Origin: Carex sylvatica
Lineage: Eukaryota > Streptophyta > Magnoliopsida > Poales > Cyperaceae
Assembly (NCBI GenBank): GCA_964058845.1
Contig: CAXKVR010000465.1
Location: 1-30,688, forward strand
Length of the DNA stretch: 30,688 bases
Direction of reading: 5' to 3'
This document shows positions 19,666-30,432 of this stretch, one piece after another. A program made the position numbers and the translations under genes. Numbering within the stretch: the first letter of the stretch is position 1; each line of letters begins with the position of its first letter. The notes under the pieces are model-generated. The model did no database searches, was not told where the DNA came from, and worked only from the letters and a program-made list of their open reading frames with translations.

Positions 19666-20918
19666 AAAAAAAAAAATTATAAACCATAAACAATTAAATC
19701 AAATTTACGAAAGCAATATGATTGATTTTTTTTTTTTAAATCATAAGGACTGAACGATCCAATTGGTCTCCAGAATTACCTTTTTCCTAGACCGAATGGG
19801 CTATTCGGTCTCACCAATTTTTTCACTTTTTTTAACGCTGTCATAGAAGATCTGAATAACACTAATTTTAACCCATACTAAAACCTCCATTCGGTCTTGT
19901 GAATGGATATATTTTTAGTAGTTTATCCTACAGTCCTGGTATGCATTTAATAATTGGGGTAAGAGGTTCCGGTGCTTGTAAAATCTAATTGATTAGTAAT
20001 TTGAACGAAGCCACATAATATAATTTATATATATAATTATTTTTTTATAGTTTATAATTATTTAAATTAAAATAAAAAATTTGAAGGGACAAAATATTAC
20101 TTTAATAACTAAAAAAGTTCAGAATAATAATGCGTGATACTTAGAATAATCAAAATGATATATTTGAAATTTTAAAGATTAAACTAATAAACGAATAATA
20201 CTTTAGAGACTATTTGTATAACTATTTTATTTTATGAGATAAAATGGTATGATTAAAGTTTATTTTAAGTCAATGTTTAAGTTACATTAATTTTCATTAA
20301 TTTATGTAATATATAATTCATCTTGGAGCATAATCCATTAGCTTTTAAGTCGATGTTTAAGTTTATTTAAAAAAAATTAGACCTTATATATTTATATTTA
20401 TAAATTAATGTTACAGTGGAATTTTTGTTTATATATATAATATTTTTTTGAATATTCATTAAAATGAGAAATATTTTAGATTTAATAGAAGCATGAAGTT
20501 AAATGAATATAATAGCATAATTCAAGTTTAGTTATTTCCTTGTAGTTTGGTGTATGAACTAAATAATAGACTACCCGCCAACAATAGTTCCTCAAAGAGG
20601 GTCCAAATGCGATGGGCCCACAACAGCACTTTTTGCCTTTTCTTCTCCTCAAGAACAAATCAAATAAACCTTGTTCATTTCAACTACCCAAAGCTGGAAC
20701 TTGGATGCAACCAAATCCTATTCTTACACCATCAGCTGCACGAGAAAGTGTGAAAAAGTAAAAAAATTAGTGAGACCGAATGATTCGTTCGGTCTGAGGA
20801 AAAGACAATTCTGGAGACCGAATGAACTGTTCGTTCGGTCTTTATAGTTTTTCAAAAAAAAAAAAAAATCAAGTTTCATAAATTTGATTTAATTAATTAT
20901 GGTTTATAAAAAAAATTC
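19666..20918. mobile_element. 1.25-kb foldback element with 9-bp TSD, TTCGGTCT-rich arms
   Basis: Arms (about 19670-19830 and 20744-20915) are inverted copies sharing TTATAAACCATAA, a GGTCTCCAGAATT block and GACCGAAT/ATTCGGTCT motifs that are themselves inverted within each arm. Direct repeats TAGTTTACC (19657-19665) and TAGTTTATC (20919-20927) match at eight of nine bases. The terminal sequence relates it to the intronic element at 26037-26570. The unpaired centre is about 0.9 kb; its segment 20575-20750 is less AT-rich (open frame 20547-20753) and might be captured host sequence, unidentified. Confidence 0.8.
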
Positions 20919-20927
20919 TAGTTTATC

Positions 20928-21370
20928 AATAAGTACAATTTCATAAATTTCATAAATTGATCCCATTTAGTATAAGTGGCGGCTTCGCTACTGCGGATAA
21001 AGATTAATTTTAAATAAGTAAGAGTAGAATCGAGTAGGTCTACTTTTAGATAGCTATTGGCACTCTAATTTAGTGGTCCAGGTATATTTTTATACGATTT
21101 GATATGTCCTTAAATAAACTGATGTGTAGCAGTTTGTGTGAATTAAATAAAAAATATATATGATAAGATGAAGAAAATTTATCTCGAAAGGCTCCAAAAG
21201 AAAATCATCACAAGGTTGGAACTTCGCACTCATTTTTCTTGGAGGTATAAATCAAAATTAATGGGACCACACAAGCAATTTTTAGGGAGGGACTCACATG
21301 GGATTCAAATCTGCTGCTATTTTAGTAAGAATAACAGCATTCTGCTTTTCACTTTTCTCTCTTCAAAAGT
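20928..21370. other. Intergenic, no gene seen
   Basis: AT-rich with no supported gene. The frame at 21168-21446 runs into the purine repeat. Confidence 0.5.
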
Positions 21371-21425
21371 AGAGAGAGGAGAGAGAGGAGAGAGAGAAAG
21401 AGGAGAGAGAGGAGAGAGAAAAGAG
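21371..21425. repeat. GAGAGGA purine microsatellite
   Basis: Imperfect GA/GGA repeat with nearly all purines on the plus strand. Confidence 0.92.
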
Positions 21426-21550
21426 CAGGGAATAGTAGAGATTTAACAAGCAGCGGATCTCATTCCTCGTATGGGAATACATCCAAAATTAACACCAACG
21501 ACATGATACATTGCGGCGAGCACTAGCCAAACTTTTTTATTATTTTAAGA

Positions 21551-21962
21551 GAGTTCAAATGTTTTTATTTTTGTGTTTTTATCATGTTTCTATTTTTAAG
21601 AACTTTAATAACTCAAAATTTAAAACTTAAAAGTCAAAATAAAACCGTTTGATATGATCTACATCATTTTATCTATGCACGTATAAAAATTTATGATATT
21701 TCAACATTATTTTGATTGTCATCAAGAACTTATAAAAACATATTAATGTGAATAATTTCTAGACATTGATTTTTCATATGAATAATTCGCATAAAAACAA
21801 AATTGAAATGCGATATATTTTTATGAGCACATAAATGAAATAATATAGATCACATTTAACGGTTTTATAATGACGTTTATAATTTAAATTTTGATTTATT
21901 AACGCTTTTAAAAATGAAGGCATGGTGGAGGCACAAAAAATAGAGGCATTTGAACCCTCCTC
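21551..21962. mobile_element. Foldback MITE, same subfamily as 1255-1675
   Basis: The right end GGCATTTGAACCCTCCTC matches the family exactly; the left end is eroded (GAGTTCAAATG). Flanks ATTTTAAGA (21542-21550) and ATTTTAATT (21963-21971) match at seven of nine bases. Interior blocks AACTTAAAAGTCAAAATAAA and TTTATCTATGCACGTATAAA match those of the element at 1255. Confidence 0.82.
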
Positions 21963-21971
21963 ATTTTAATT

Positions 21972-22691
21972 CGACCAAGATGAATTAATGTATATTTCTT
22001 TTAAATGTATCGGTTTGTTACCATAAACTGTAATCACAAATTTTGAATGAGATTCATACCGTTTCATCGGAATTCAAATTAATTTGGTTTAAGTTCTATT
22101 TAATGTTCGTACCAAATATATTGGACGGTTTAGATCCAAACTCAAAATTTCAGTTATTTAGGTATCCGAATGCAATGAATCATCCGTCCGTATATATTCT
22201 TTAAACTTAAAATGATATCATGAATTTTATTTTCTTGGAATGCTATAAATAAATAAAAAATCGGCACTTAGGCTGTGTTCCACAAAACGGAAGTAAAAGC
22301 TCATTAATAGAAAAGAAAGGAAGAGTTTTGTGGGTGAGTCTTCCCTTCGAACAGTGAACTTATACCCCTATTCGGAGGTGAAGAATTTGGCCAAAAATGT
22401 ATACAGTGTTCTCCTCGTCTCTCCTTCGAACAGTAGTTGTTCCCCTCTGCTCCTTCTCCATTTTTTTTCCTTCTGGAGCAGGTGAATTTGATCTGACCGA
22501 GTGATCTGATGTTTGTTTCTCCTCGCATAATGAATTTCACTTTCTCTCCCTCTGTATACCTTCAATTGAAGCACAACCTTAATATATATACATAAAATTA
22601 TCAAGTCACATCTTTATAATTTCGAAATAAATAAAATTTGTAACTTATTACACTCTCTCCATTTCATTCATGTGATTATATTTTTTTCTCG
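21972..22691. other. Intergenic, unidentified less AT-rich stretch
   Basis: Positions 22270-22560 are less AT-rich and contain two overlapping minus-strand frames (22304-22540, 22368-22604) and a repeated CCTTCGAACAGT. No motif or family recognised; it could be a gene remnant or a transposon interior. Confidence 0.4.
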
Positions 22692-22970
22692 CCACAGATA
22701 ATCCCGGAATCTTGCGCAGAGATAGAGACAGAAACCATGTGCCCTCCAACAATTCGGGCACTTTCCACAATCTGCAAGTTGACAACAATTAATGCTTTGT
22801 CGTTTTCTTACCACTGACCCAGAAAATGTTCTTGACCCGACGCCACGCGCGCTGGATAAAACCAGGGTGTTTTGCCACGTGGTAATGTGCTGCTGGATTT
22901 TGCAGCTGTACGACATGTTACGGACATGTCACAGGATCAATCCGTTTATAGTTAGTACTTGTCTACCTGC
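22692..22970. repeat. Diverged duplicate of the 16575 to 17875 region
   Basis: It shares ordered blocks with 16575-16720 and then with 17841-17875 (ACAGGATCAA, TTTATAG.TAG, TGTCTA, GGTTAT). The left copy is interrupted by the hAT-like elements at 16985 and 17508. This copy contains CCACGTGG near 22877, a G-box-like palindrome. The coding frames over it (22668-22916, 22792-23133) look accidental. Confidence 0.5.
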
Positions 22971-23287
22971 CCGGTTATTTACCTTTTTCTGCAGGATTTG
23001 GATTTTTTTTTTTTTTTTTTTGGAATCTAGGATTTGGATTTTAATGTTTAAAAAAAATGATATAAAAGATTTTTTATTTTTTTTGGTTGAAAGCAATTGT
23101 ATTTATAAAAAAAATTATGAAGTAGTTATATAAAATTAGACAATAAGTGTCTGTAGAAATATACAAATAATTAAAACTGAAAATGCATAAAAATATATGT
23201 ATTATGTGGACGCAAATTTAACAATCTTTGGTTTATTAAAGTAATAGAAGTCTAATGATGATTTTTTCTATACGCATATCATAGTCG
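22971..23287. other. Intergenic, no gene seen
   Basis: T-rich and A-rich runs only; no gene supported. Confidence 0.5.
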
Positions 23288-23397
23288 AAAAGCACTGAAT
23301 TTAAATCAGACCGAGAACTGAATCGATCAGACTAGGACAGTCACTCATTAGCTGAGAAAGCACTGAATCAAATCAGACTGGGAACTAAATCAACCAA
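23288..23397. repeat. Short imperfect direct repeat
   Basis: AAAGCACTGAAT followed by an AAATCAGAC.G.GAACT block occurs twice (about 23289-23325 and 23357-23392). Confidence 0.7.
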
Positions 23398-23807
23398 TTC
23401 AGAACAATGATCTAAAGAGAAAGATAAGAAGAAAAGCAGAGAAGGAGGCAGAAAGCAGCACAAAATAACACACAAACATCAAACTAAAAATAAAATGTAT
23501 ATCTATTGTACATGGACGGAAGACCACTCACTCTTTCATTACTAAAAAGAAGAAGGCACTCGTAACTAATTCATTATTTCAGTTCGATACTCAACACTAT
23601 GGGATGAGCTCAGCAAGAGAGGCATTTTTTTTTTTTTTTTCCTTTTTGTTTCATCTCTGTTCGCTTTGTTCGTCGCCACATAAAGCACCGCTTTATTTCT
23701 GTATTCGGCACATAGATAAAAGACATTTACAGAGGTAGTTAAACTTTATGTAACAATTGACAATAGAGATAAAATGAAAAAAAGAAGTATTTGACTGATG
23801 TACTGTA
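23398..23807. other. Intergenic, no gene identified
   Basis: Moderate base composition with a T16-type run near 23625, but no reading frame or RNA motif that I can support. Confidence 0.45.
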
Positions 23808-23861
23808 TCAATCCAATCTAGCTCTGTCAATATCTCAATCCAATCTAGCTCTGTCAATATC
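23808..23861. repeat. Perfect 27-bp tandem duplication
   Basis: Positions 23808-23834 and 23835-23861 are identical and contain CCAATCTAGCTCTGTC. Confidence 0.96.
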
Positions 23862-24239
23862 TCTCTCTAAAATCTCCAGGTGTTCGAACTTCAATTTAAG
23901 TAAAACAAGTTGGTATGTTATTGTTGGCGTAGAAAAATGAATAATAAAAAAAAATACATGATATGATGAATGATCTTATTAATTAAGATAATAAAATATT
24001 GAAATGGATTAGGGAGGAAATGAACATTTTTGGAACAAATTCAAAGAATTATTTTAATAACAGATTTAGATGTGGATAATTCTAACGTACATCTAAATAT
24101 TTATGTATATCTTGTTTAAGCATTAATTTAGAATAATAATTGGTAATTTTTAGAAATCAATAACAAATTAAGTTGAGTTCCTTTTATATTAGAAAATTTT
24201 TATCATAAATTTTGACTTAAAAATAAATATATTTATCAC

Positions 24240-24656
24240 CAAGAGGACTCAAATACCTCCATTACTTCTGGCTCCCAATCGTACCCCAACATCTTTATCT
24301 TCAATATCAAAGTTCAAATAGACGATTTGAATCGCTTAATATGATATTCATGTTAAAATATGATTGGAGACCAAATTTTATATTTTTTTTGAATTTTTTT
24401 TTTTACTATTATATAAGATAGGTACAAAATTATTATTTCTAGATGGTTCACAATTTTCTGAAAAATAGTGATTTTGTATCTATCTTAAAAAATAGTAAAA
24501 AATTTCAAAAAAACTAAATAAATTTGATCTCTAGGAATGTTTTAACATGGATATCATGTTGAGCGGTTCAAATATTTTATTTGGACTTTGAAATTAAAAA
24601 TAAAAATATTGGAGTACGATTGGGGCATGAAGCAATGGAGAATTTGAGTCCTCCTC
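24240..24656. mobile_element. Foldback MITE, Mutator-like, 9-bp TSD
   Basis: Left end CAAGAGGACTCAAAT and inverted right end GAGGAGGACTCAAAT. Flanks ATTTATCAC (24231-24239) and ATTTATCAT (24657-24665) match at eight of nine bases. The arms contain TGGAGACCAAATTTTATA and AGATAGGTACAAAAT with its inverted copy, as in the element at 11329. Confidence 0.88.
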
Positions 24657-24665
24657 ATTTATCAT

Positions 24666-25170
24666 ATAGTATTTTCTTGAATAAAAAGAAAAGGTTAATA
24701 TATTTTCTGAACTTTACATTTTACTCGTAGAACATATTTTAAAACAGATTAACAATATATAATACACAACAACTTGGATATATGTTAATTAAATTAACTT
24801 TTAGACATTGTCTGAACTCTGAAGTATGATGTTTGTGTTTTTAATAAACATGTTATATTTATATTTGAAAAATAAATAAAAAAACAAAGTAGTTGTTTCT
24901 AATAATACAGCCAATGCAGTACAATTTGTATTCAACTTGTAATCCACATGTCAATAAAAAAATTACAAAGAAAACAATAACAAATGTTACAGTTACATTT
25001 TCACTTTATGTGTTGCTTCCTGATCATCTACAGTACAACGCTATGATTGACAGAAGATCCACGCCGTTGATCCTCATCCAACTGCTATGATCTGCAATGT
25101 ACGGCGGATCAGTTATTCATATCTGCCCGCGCACTTCTTTGATACAGCCAAGTTCTGAAACTTCTTACGG
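24666..25170. other. Intergenic, distal 5' side of the carbonic anhydrase gene
   Basis: No supported gene. The plus-strand frame 24893-25090 has no motif. The composition becomes less AT-rich from about 25030 toward the next gene. Confidence 0.45.
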
Positions 25171-25180
25171 ACACGTGTCG
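25171..25180 (+). promoter_or_regulatory. G-box/ABRE-like element
   Basis: ACACGTGTCG includes the CACGTG core about 380 bp upstream of the carbonic anhydrase start codon. G-boxes bind bZIP and bHLH factors in plants (light and abscisic acid responses). Function at this site is inference. Confidence 0.5.
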
Positions 25181-25410
25181 GTTGAGTAATAACCACTAAG
25201 GTAACAGAATATTTATCTTAATTGATAAACCGTCCGATCAGAATCGGGTCCAATCGCACGGTTTTTATCTAACATCAAAATTTCTATTACCTCAGGGAAT
25301 TATGTTTGTCGGTCTAATTGTTATTATCAATAATCGAGAGTTAATTAATTTATTTTCGCCATCAACCATCTCCAACCACAAAAACTAGCATCTCTTGTTT
25401 TCTCCGTCAA

Positions 25411-25434
25411 TCTCTCTCTCGGTCTCTTTCTTCC
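25411..25434 (+). promoter_or_regulatory. Pyrimidine patch near the transcription start
   Basis: A CT-rich run about 120-140 bp upstream of the ATG. Plant TATA-less core promoters often carry such a Y patch near the start site. I see no good TATA box here. Confidence 0.45.
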
Positions 25435-25552
25435 ACCGCTTCTTTTAAATCGAGGCCTCCCTCCATTTTATTTTCTCAATGATCCAACTTCCAAATCCCA
25501 GAGCTAGATCTAAACCGATTGCTAACCCTAGTCCAGGCCTCTTCCTGTCGCC

Positions 25553-26357
25553 ATGGCTGCTCTCCTCCGAGCTCCGCTCTTATCTGGAATTCAATTCGCT
25601 TCGAGGGTCTCTGATGTTGAATCCATTGATACGCCCTTCGGGAAATCTATGATTGTTGTCAGTGAGATGCTTCCCCCTTTCTCTCAATTTGGCGAAATTT
25701 GACCCTGACCTTAATTTGATGGTTTTTTTTTTAATCAGATTAATGATCGACGGATGAAACAGAGTAGATTACTCACCGCGGGTTTGATTGTCCGAGGATC
25801 AGACCAGTATGTGATTTATTGATTATTGGTTTATATCGGGAAGGATATTAGATAGCAATTTAATTTTTCATTGAATTTTCACTTGTGTCGAACTGATAGT
25901 AGAAACACATAATTAATTGCAATGCAATAGTCTAATATAGTAATCGCCAATATCATATGGACTATTCAAATTGATTTGGCATTCATTCGTAGCCAAATAC
26001 AATACATCTTATTTGTAACCTAGTATTGATGAACCAGAATGTTTTTTTTATAAATCGTAATTAAAAAAAAATATTAACAGAAGAGGGTGATTGCATAGAA
26101 AGTTACAAAAACCATCAGTATTCAGTACCAAAGGTAAGATTCGGTACACCCCATGGGGTATCGAATCCTACCTTCGGTACACCCCCTGCCACAAGCTGCA
26201 CACAAGACCACACCCAATTTTGTTAAAAATGGGGTGTACCGAACCATAGATTCGATATCCAGGTATTCGGTCACCTGTGTGTACCAAATCTATTGTTCGA
26301 TACAGCCCTTTTTTTCTATAAAAAAAACATGGGGTGTACCGAATCGAGAGTTACGTA

Positions 26358-26388
<31 letters not shown>

Positions 26389-29300
26389 TTTTTTTTGGAT
26401 TTCTTGTGGACTAGCCTACTGAAGGGTAAAAGGAGGTGGTTTGGTACACCTTGGGGTGTACCAAATCCTCCATTCGGTACTGATGTTTTTTGTGAAAAAT
26501 CACAAATCACCCAATCAACCTCTTTTGTTATATTTTCTTATTTTTAATTATGTTTTATAAAAAAGGTTTCGATGAACCATGGGGTATGAGCTAATTATAG
26601 TCAGAGTGCTTCTCTTTTATTTTGGTCTTTGTTTATTTATATGTTGGATCAAGTTCTTTCTGTTAGTTTGACAAGCAAATTTCATTAGTTGAAAGTGAAA
26701 GATGTCTCGTCATCTCCTTTTTTTAGGTCAAAACGTGGACATGTAGCAAAGGCTTCCCAAGAATCAGATATTCAACCAACAACTTTGGCTGATAGCAAAT
26801 TGGCAGGTCGGGGTCAAGGCATTGATGGTCTTGAGGTGCTAAAAAACAGGTTTTACAAATTCAAGGAGAGTGACTACCTGTAAGTGAACTTGTATGTAAA
26901 TTGCTTTATATTTGGAAAATCAGGAATTTTACAACTTGATTTTACTTATTTGTGGTTGTTCTTTCTCCTATAGGGCAAATTCTGATTATTATAAAAAGCT
27001 TGCTCAGGGCCAAGATCCGAAGGTAAAGTGCAGTGACTATTGGGTTTATGTTTGATTTTAAAATAACACTAAATTAGAATAAAAAGACTTGTAAATAAAA
27101 CCTCAAATTAAAATAAGAAAAATTGAGTAATTTCACATATGCTGTAGCAAAATAGTGCAAAGTATCCTTTGTACAGCTTTCAAGGGGAGTAATGATCAAC
27201 CACAAAACATCACAAATTTTGATTAGGTAAAGCGGGTTAGTTAGGAAACTTGTGTTGGTTAACTTTTTGTGTTTGGTGGGGGGGGTATAAGTGAACTTTT
27301 CTGGTTTAGAGGGATATATCAGGATAGCTTTCGATTTGACAAGGTATCTGTGGTATTGGTTTATCTGGGCTTTCCTGAATGATAAATTTAAAATAAAAAA
27401 ATAAAAAATCAATATAAGCTAGTATCTGACCTTAAATCATCTTGTACTACAGACATGTTGGTACCATACAGGAACACCTGTATGGTATTCATGTCCACTA
27501 TGGTGATTTTATTTACAGAAAAGACAACCTGATTTTCCAATTTGTTATGAAGTACATAATTTTAGATGGACAATTTGTCTTACAATACAATTTTTCTTGC
27601 AAATGCAGTACTTTATTGTTGCATGCTGTGACTCTAGGGTTTGCCCCACCAAGATATTAGGAATCCAACCAGGTGAAGCTTTCACCGTACGCAATATTGC
27701 AAATCTTGTTCCTCCTTATGAGGTAACTCTAAATGTCAAATAATTTTAGTTCTTTGCTTACTCTTCACAACTCATTGCTTGAAATTCACTACATCAGTTT
27801 CTTCTCTATTTTTTTTTTCCCCAATTGTAGCATGGGCCATCGGAGACAACTTCTGCTCTTGAATTCGCAGCCAGCCTTCCATTGGTACTACTTTCTGGCT
27901 ATAAAATTGAAATAAGTAACTTTTAGTGAATTATATTATTGAAATAAGTAACTCTGGTATTAATATGTTCAGATTAGGGACATATTAATTATTGGTCACA
28001 GCAAATGTGGGGGCATTAATGCACTTATGCAAAATGATGGTGATTGTGGGTATGACTTGGTTTCTCATAACTCTTTTTAATTTTTATTATTTATATATAT
28101 TTTTTAATTATTTTCTTTTCATGTGTGTACAACATATTTCAGAGAACGTATCAAAGGTTGGCTTTCAGTTGCTAAGAGTGCAAGACTAACCACAAAAGCT
28201 GCATATGGATACTTGAACTTTGATAAACAATGCCAACATTGTGAAATGGTACCTTTCAATCACTTCTTTTCCTCTCCCTTGCTCACTCTATTAGTTAAAG
28301 CATGACGCATCACATATTTTAGTTTTTGGTAGTCAAATGCAATTATTTGGCATACCATTATTACCTGAAGATAATTTCCTTCTGTATTGTTTTGCTTTAT
28401 AAACAATCATGCAATGTAATCATTATTACATAAAAAAAAATATTATATAGGAAAATAAAAAATGAAGAGCTGATACTTGACAAGGTTGAATTTTACTGAA
28501 GATCATTGAAGTAATACCAAAATTTTAAATTATTCATGATGTGTCTTTTTATCACAACAGTTCCTAAACTTTTGCTTAGTTCCAACCCGTCCATTCAACT
28601 TGTTTAAAAGCACAATAGATAGAAAGTATGGCTGTCAATAATGAAACTCTGAACACACTAATTAAAGCCCAGCCTATGTATAGTGCTGTTTGTAAATAAC
28701 ATTTTCTTATAATATATTTGCTAGCTTGGCACTTGCCAACCAACCATAAAAAAAATGCCCAGCCTATGAGTTGTCAAATCCCACAATTTTTTAACAAACC
28801 CATTGTTTTGTTTTTATAACTAATGCGTTTAGAAAATTTCCTGAGAAATCCAATGATGTAAAACATTTTTGCTGTCAAACTTGTGGGAAATTATTTTTTT
28901 ACTAGTATAGTTGGTAAAATTGAGTTGTTATTATTAGACTGTAATAACTTGACCAGTCAATTCGGCATTTGACAATGTTAAACTTGAGAGAATCCCAATT
29001 GCGAACCTGTCATCATTCAATGCAGTGCCGGTCAAAGAAGAGCACCCAGCCTTAAATTTAACTTTCACTCATCGGTCGCCAGCTCGCTTTCTATTTTCCT
29101 TTGGAAAAAAACTTCCTTTCCAATCAATATGCTGTTGGTACTAAATATTATTTGTTAGCTAGTTTTGAGCATGGCTGCCTCATAGTTAACCACTGGCGAA
29201 ATATACCTTCATAGTATAGTCCCCAAGACATGCCTATTTCACTATTTGAAATCTTTAAAATTTGATGTATTTTTACCTTCCATTTTGTTAACAGGAATCA

Positions 29301-29492
29301 GTTAATAGTTCACTCCTAAACTTACTGACATACCCATGGATAGAGAAGAAGGTCAATGAAGGGAAGCTTAACCTTCATGGAGGCTACTACAACTTTATAG
29401 ATTGCTCTTTTGAGTACTGGACGCTTGACTACCGGCAAGAACTGGAGGGAGGCAGCAAATACGGCTTCAAAAACCACTCCGTATGGCGCTGA
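25553..29492 (+). CDS. Beta-class carbonic anhydrase, organelle-type, nine exons
   Basis: Carbonic anhydrase interconverts CO2 and bicarbonate using zinc. My exon model is 25553-25657, 25739-25806, 26727-26879, 26974-27022, 27609-27722, 27831-27884, 27973-28049, 28143-28248 and 29295-29492. All introns are GT-AG and in phase, giving 307 residues. Residues 1 to about 70 are basic and Ser/Ala-rich, like a transit peptide. The helical lead-in [11 protein letters not shown] precedes the core. Zinc and catalytic residues are in ACCDSRVCP (Cys131, Asp133, Arg135) and GHSKCGG (His190, Cys193). Family blocks [52 protein letters not shown] and [20 protein letters not shown] are intact. It most resembles the BCA5/BCA6-like plant group, plastid or mitochondrial; I cannot decide which, so no symbol is given. 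The first donor is ambiguous: GTCAGT at 25658 keeps the frame, while the stronger-looking GTGAGA at 25662 does not. Confidence 0.95.
26037..26570. mobile_element. Foldback element in intron 2, perfect 9-bp TSD
   Basis: Perfect direct repeats GATGAACCA lie at 26028-26036 and 26571-26579. The outer arms pair (left GAATGTTTTTTTTATAAA; right, inverted, GAAACCTTTTTTATAAA), followed by AACAGAAGAGGGTGATTG and an ACCATCAGTA block with inverted partners. The interior is a mosaic of GGTACACCCC and GGGGTGTACC motifs in both orientations. The element sits wholly inside intron 2 and its open frames are not genes. Confidence 0.88.
26360..26388. repeat. 29-C homopolymer followed by T8
   Basis: An uninterrupted C run inside the intronic foldback element. 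The exact length may be affected by sequencing error. Confidence 0.95.
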
Positions 29493-29746
29493 GCCTTTCT
29501 AAAAATGGGTATATTCCTCTTTGTTCTTTGTTTTATTATGGTTCTGACATGACTCGGGCCACCGGATCCTTTATAATATGCTCTGAGTTGGTATCCCATG
29601 AAGATGCTGGTGTTATATCTCATGCTTTTATTACTTGTATTTATCAAATGTTAACTTACTGTAGAAATCTTCTGATTCGAACTGAATATGGTAGGAAAAT
29701 AATCATGAGATTGTGGTTATTGTAATGAGTACATTTTTTTCAGAAG

Positions 29747-29752
29747 AATAAA
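29747..29752 (+). terminator. Candidate poly(A) signal of the carbonic anhydrase gene
   Basis: AATAAA about 255 nt after the stop codon, in T-rich surroundings. This is the first canonical hexamer downstream of the stop codon; plant signals are loose, so upstream sites are also possible. Confidence 0.5.
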
Positions 29753-30208
29753 TAAGTTCATTTTAATGCTTTCTCCAGTTTCTTCGACGTTTTGTTTTCA
29801 TAGAAAATACAGAATACGTGTGAATCTGATTGTCTATGGATACTGTAGTTTATGATGCTGAACCAAGTTTTCTTTTCTCACATTTCGAATTTCATTAATC
29901 CATTGAGATTTTTTGTTAATGGCATACTGTTATACACGAATGTCGATGGGAGAAAGAAGGCTAAATATTTTATCATATACCGGAAAATAAAATTATAATA
30001 TTAACCTTAGTGAAATTATAAAATTTTAATCATCTATGATCAACTTTGAAAATCCGGCCAAGAGTATATCGCATGTGCATAAGAATTAAGAAAGCATCGA
30101 AGTCCGACCACTTAAATGTCATTCGTTAACAGTACAAGACGTGTCAGCATTAAAAGTACAAGACCTGTGTCAGCAAACAATATGTAACCTTGGTGTCAAT
30201 GTGTCATT
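29753..30208. other. Intergenic, no gene seen
   Basis: AT-rich downstream region. A short duplicated phrase, AGTACAAGAC(C/G)TGTGTCAGCA-like, lies near 30131-30176. No gene supported. Confidence 0.5.
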
Positions 30209-30378
30209 CATAGTGACAAGATTTGTGTATTATACTCGAATTATATCCGAATAATTTGTTTTATTTTGTGATGTTGAACTGAACGTCGAATTATTTGGTT
30301 GACCAAACTTTGACTGAATTAAATCCGAATAATTTGTGAATTTTATGAATTTTTTCCGAATTTGATGAATATTTTCTA
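30209..30378. mobile_element. Partial short hAT-like MITE
   Basis: Begins CATAGTGACAAGATTTGTG, the terminus seen at 6594 and 17801, followed by GAATTATATCCGAATAATTTG motifs matching the 17508-17801 element. No right terminus is visible before the (AT)n tract. Confidence 0.65.

Positions 30379-30380
<2 letters not shown>

Positions 30381-30429
<49 letters not shown>
30381..30429. repeat. (AT)n microsatellite
   Basis: About 49 bp of uninterrupted alternating AT, immediately preceding a foldback MITE. Confidence 0.97.

Positions 30430-30432
<3 letters not shown>

Noticed and set aside
22304..22604. Minus-strand frames in a less AT-rich block
   Set aside because: Two overlapping short frames with no motif, no splice logic and no paralog in the window; not enough to call a gene or pseudogene.
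25479..25652. Alternative upstream ATG at 25479 for the carbonic anhydrase
   Set aside because: Its frame stops at 25650-25652 before any usable donor and cannot join to exon 2. It could act as an upstream open frame overlapping the true start, but not as the protein start.
26153..26510. Pro-rich and Gly-rich frames in carbonic anhydrase intron 2
   Set aside because: They come from the C29 tract and the inverted motifs of the intronic foldback element, between well-supported exons.
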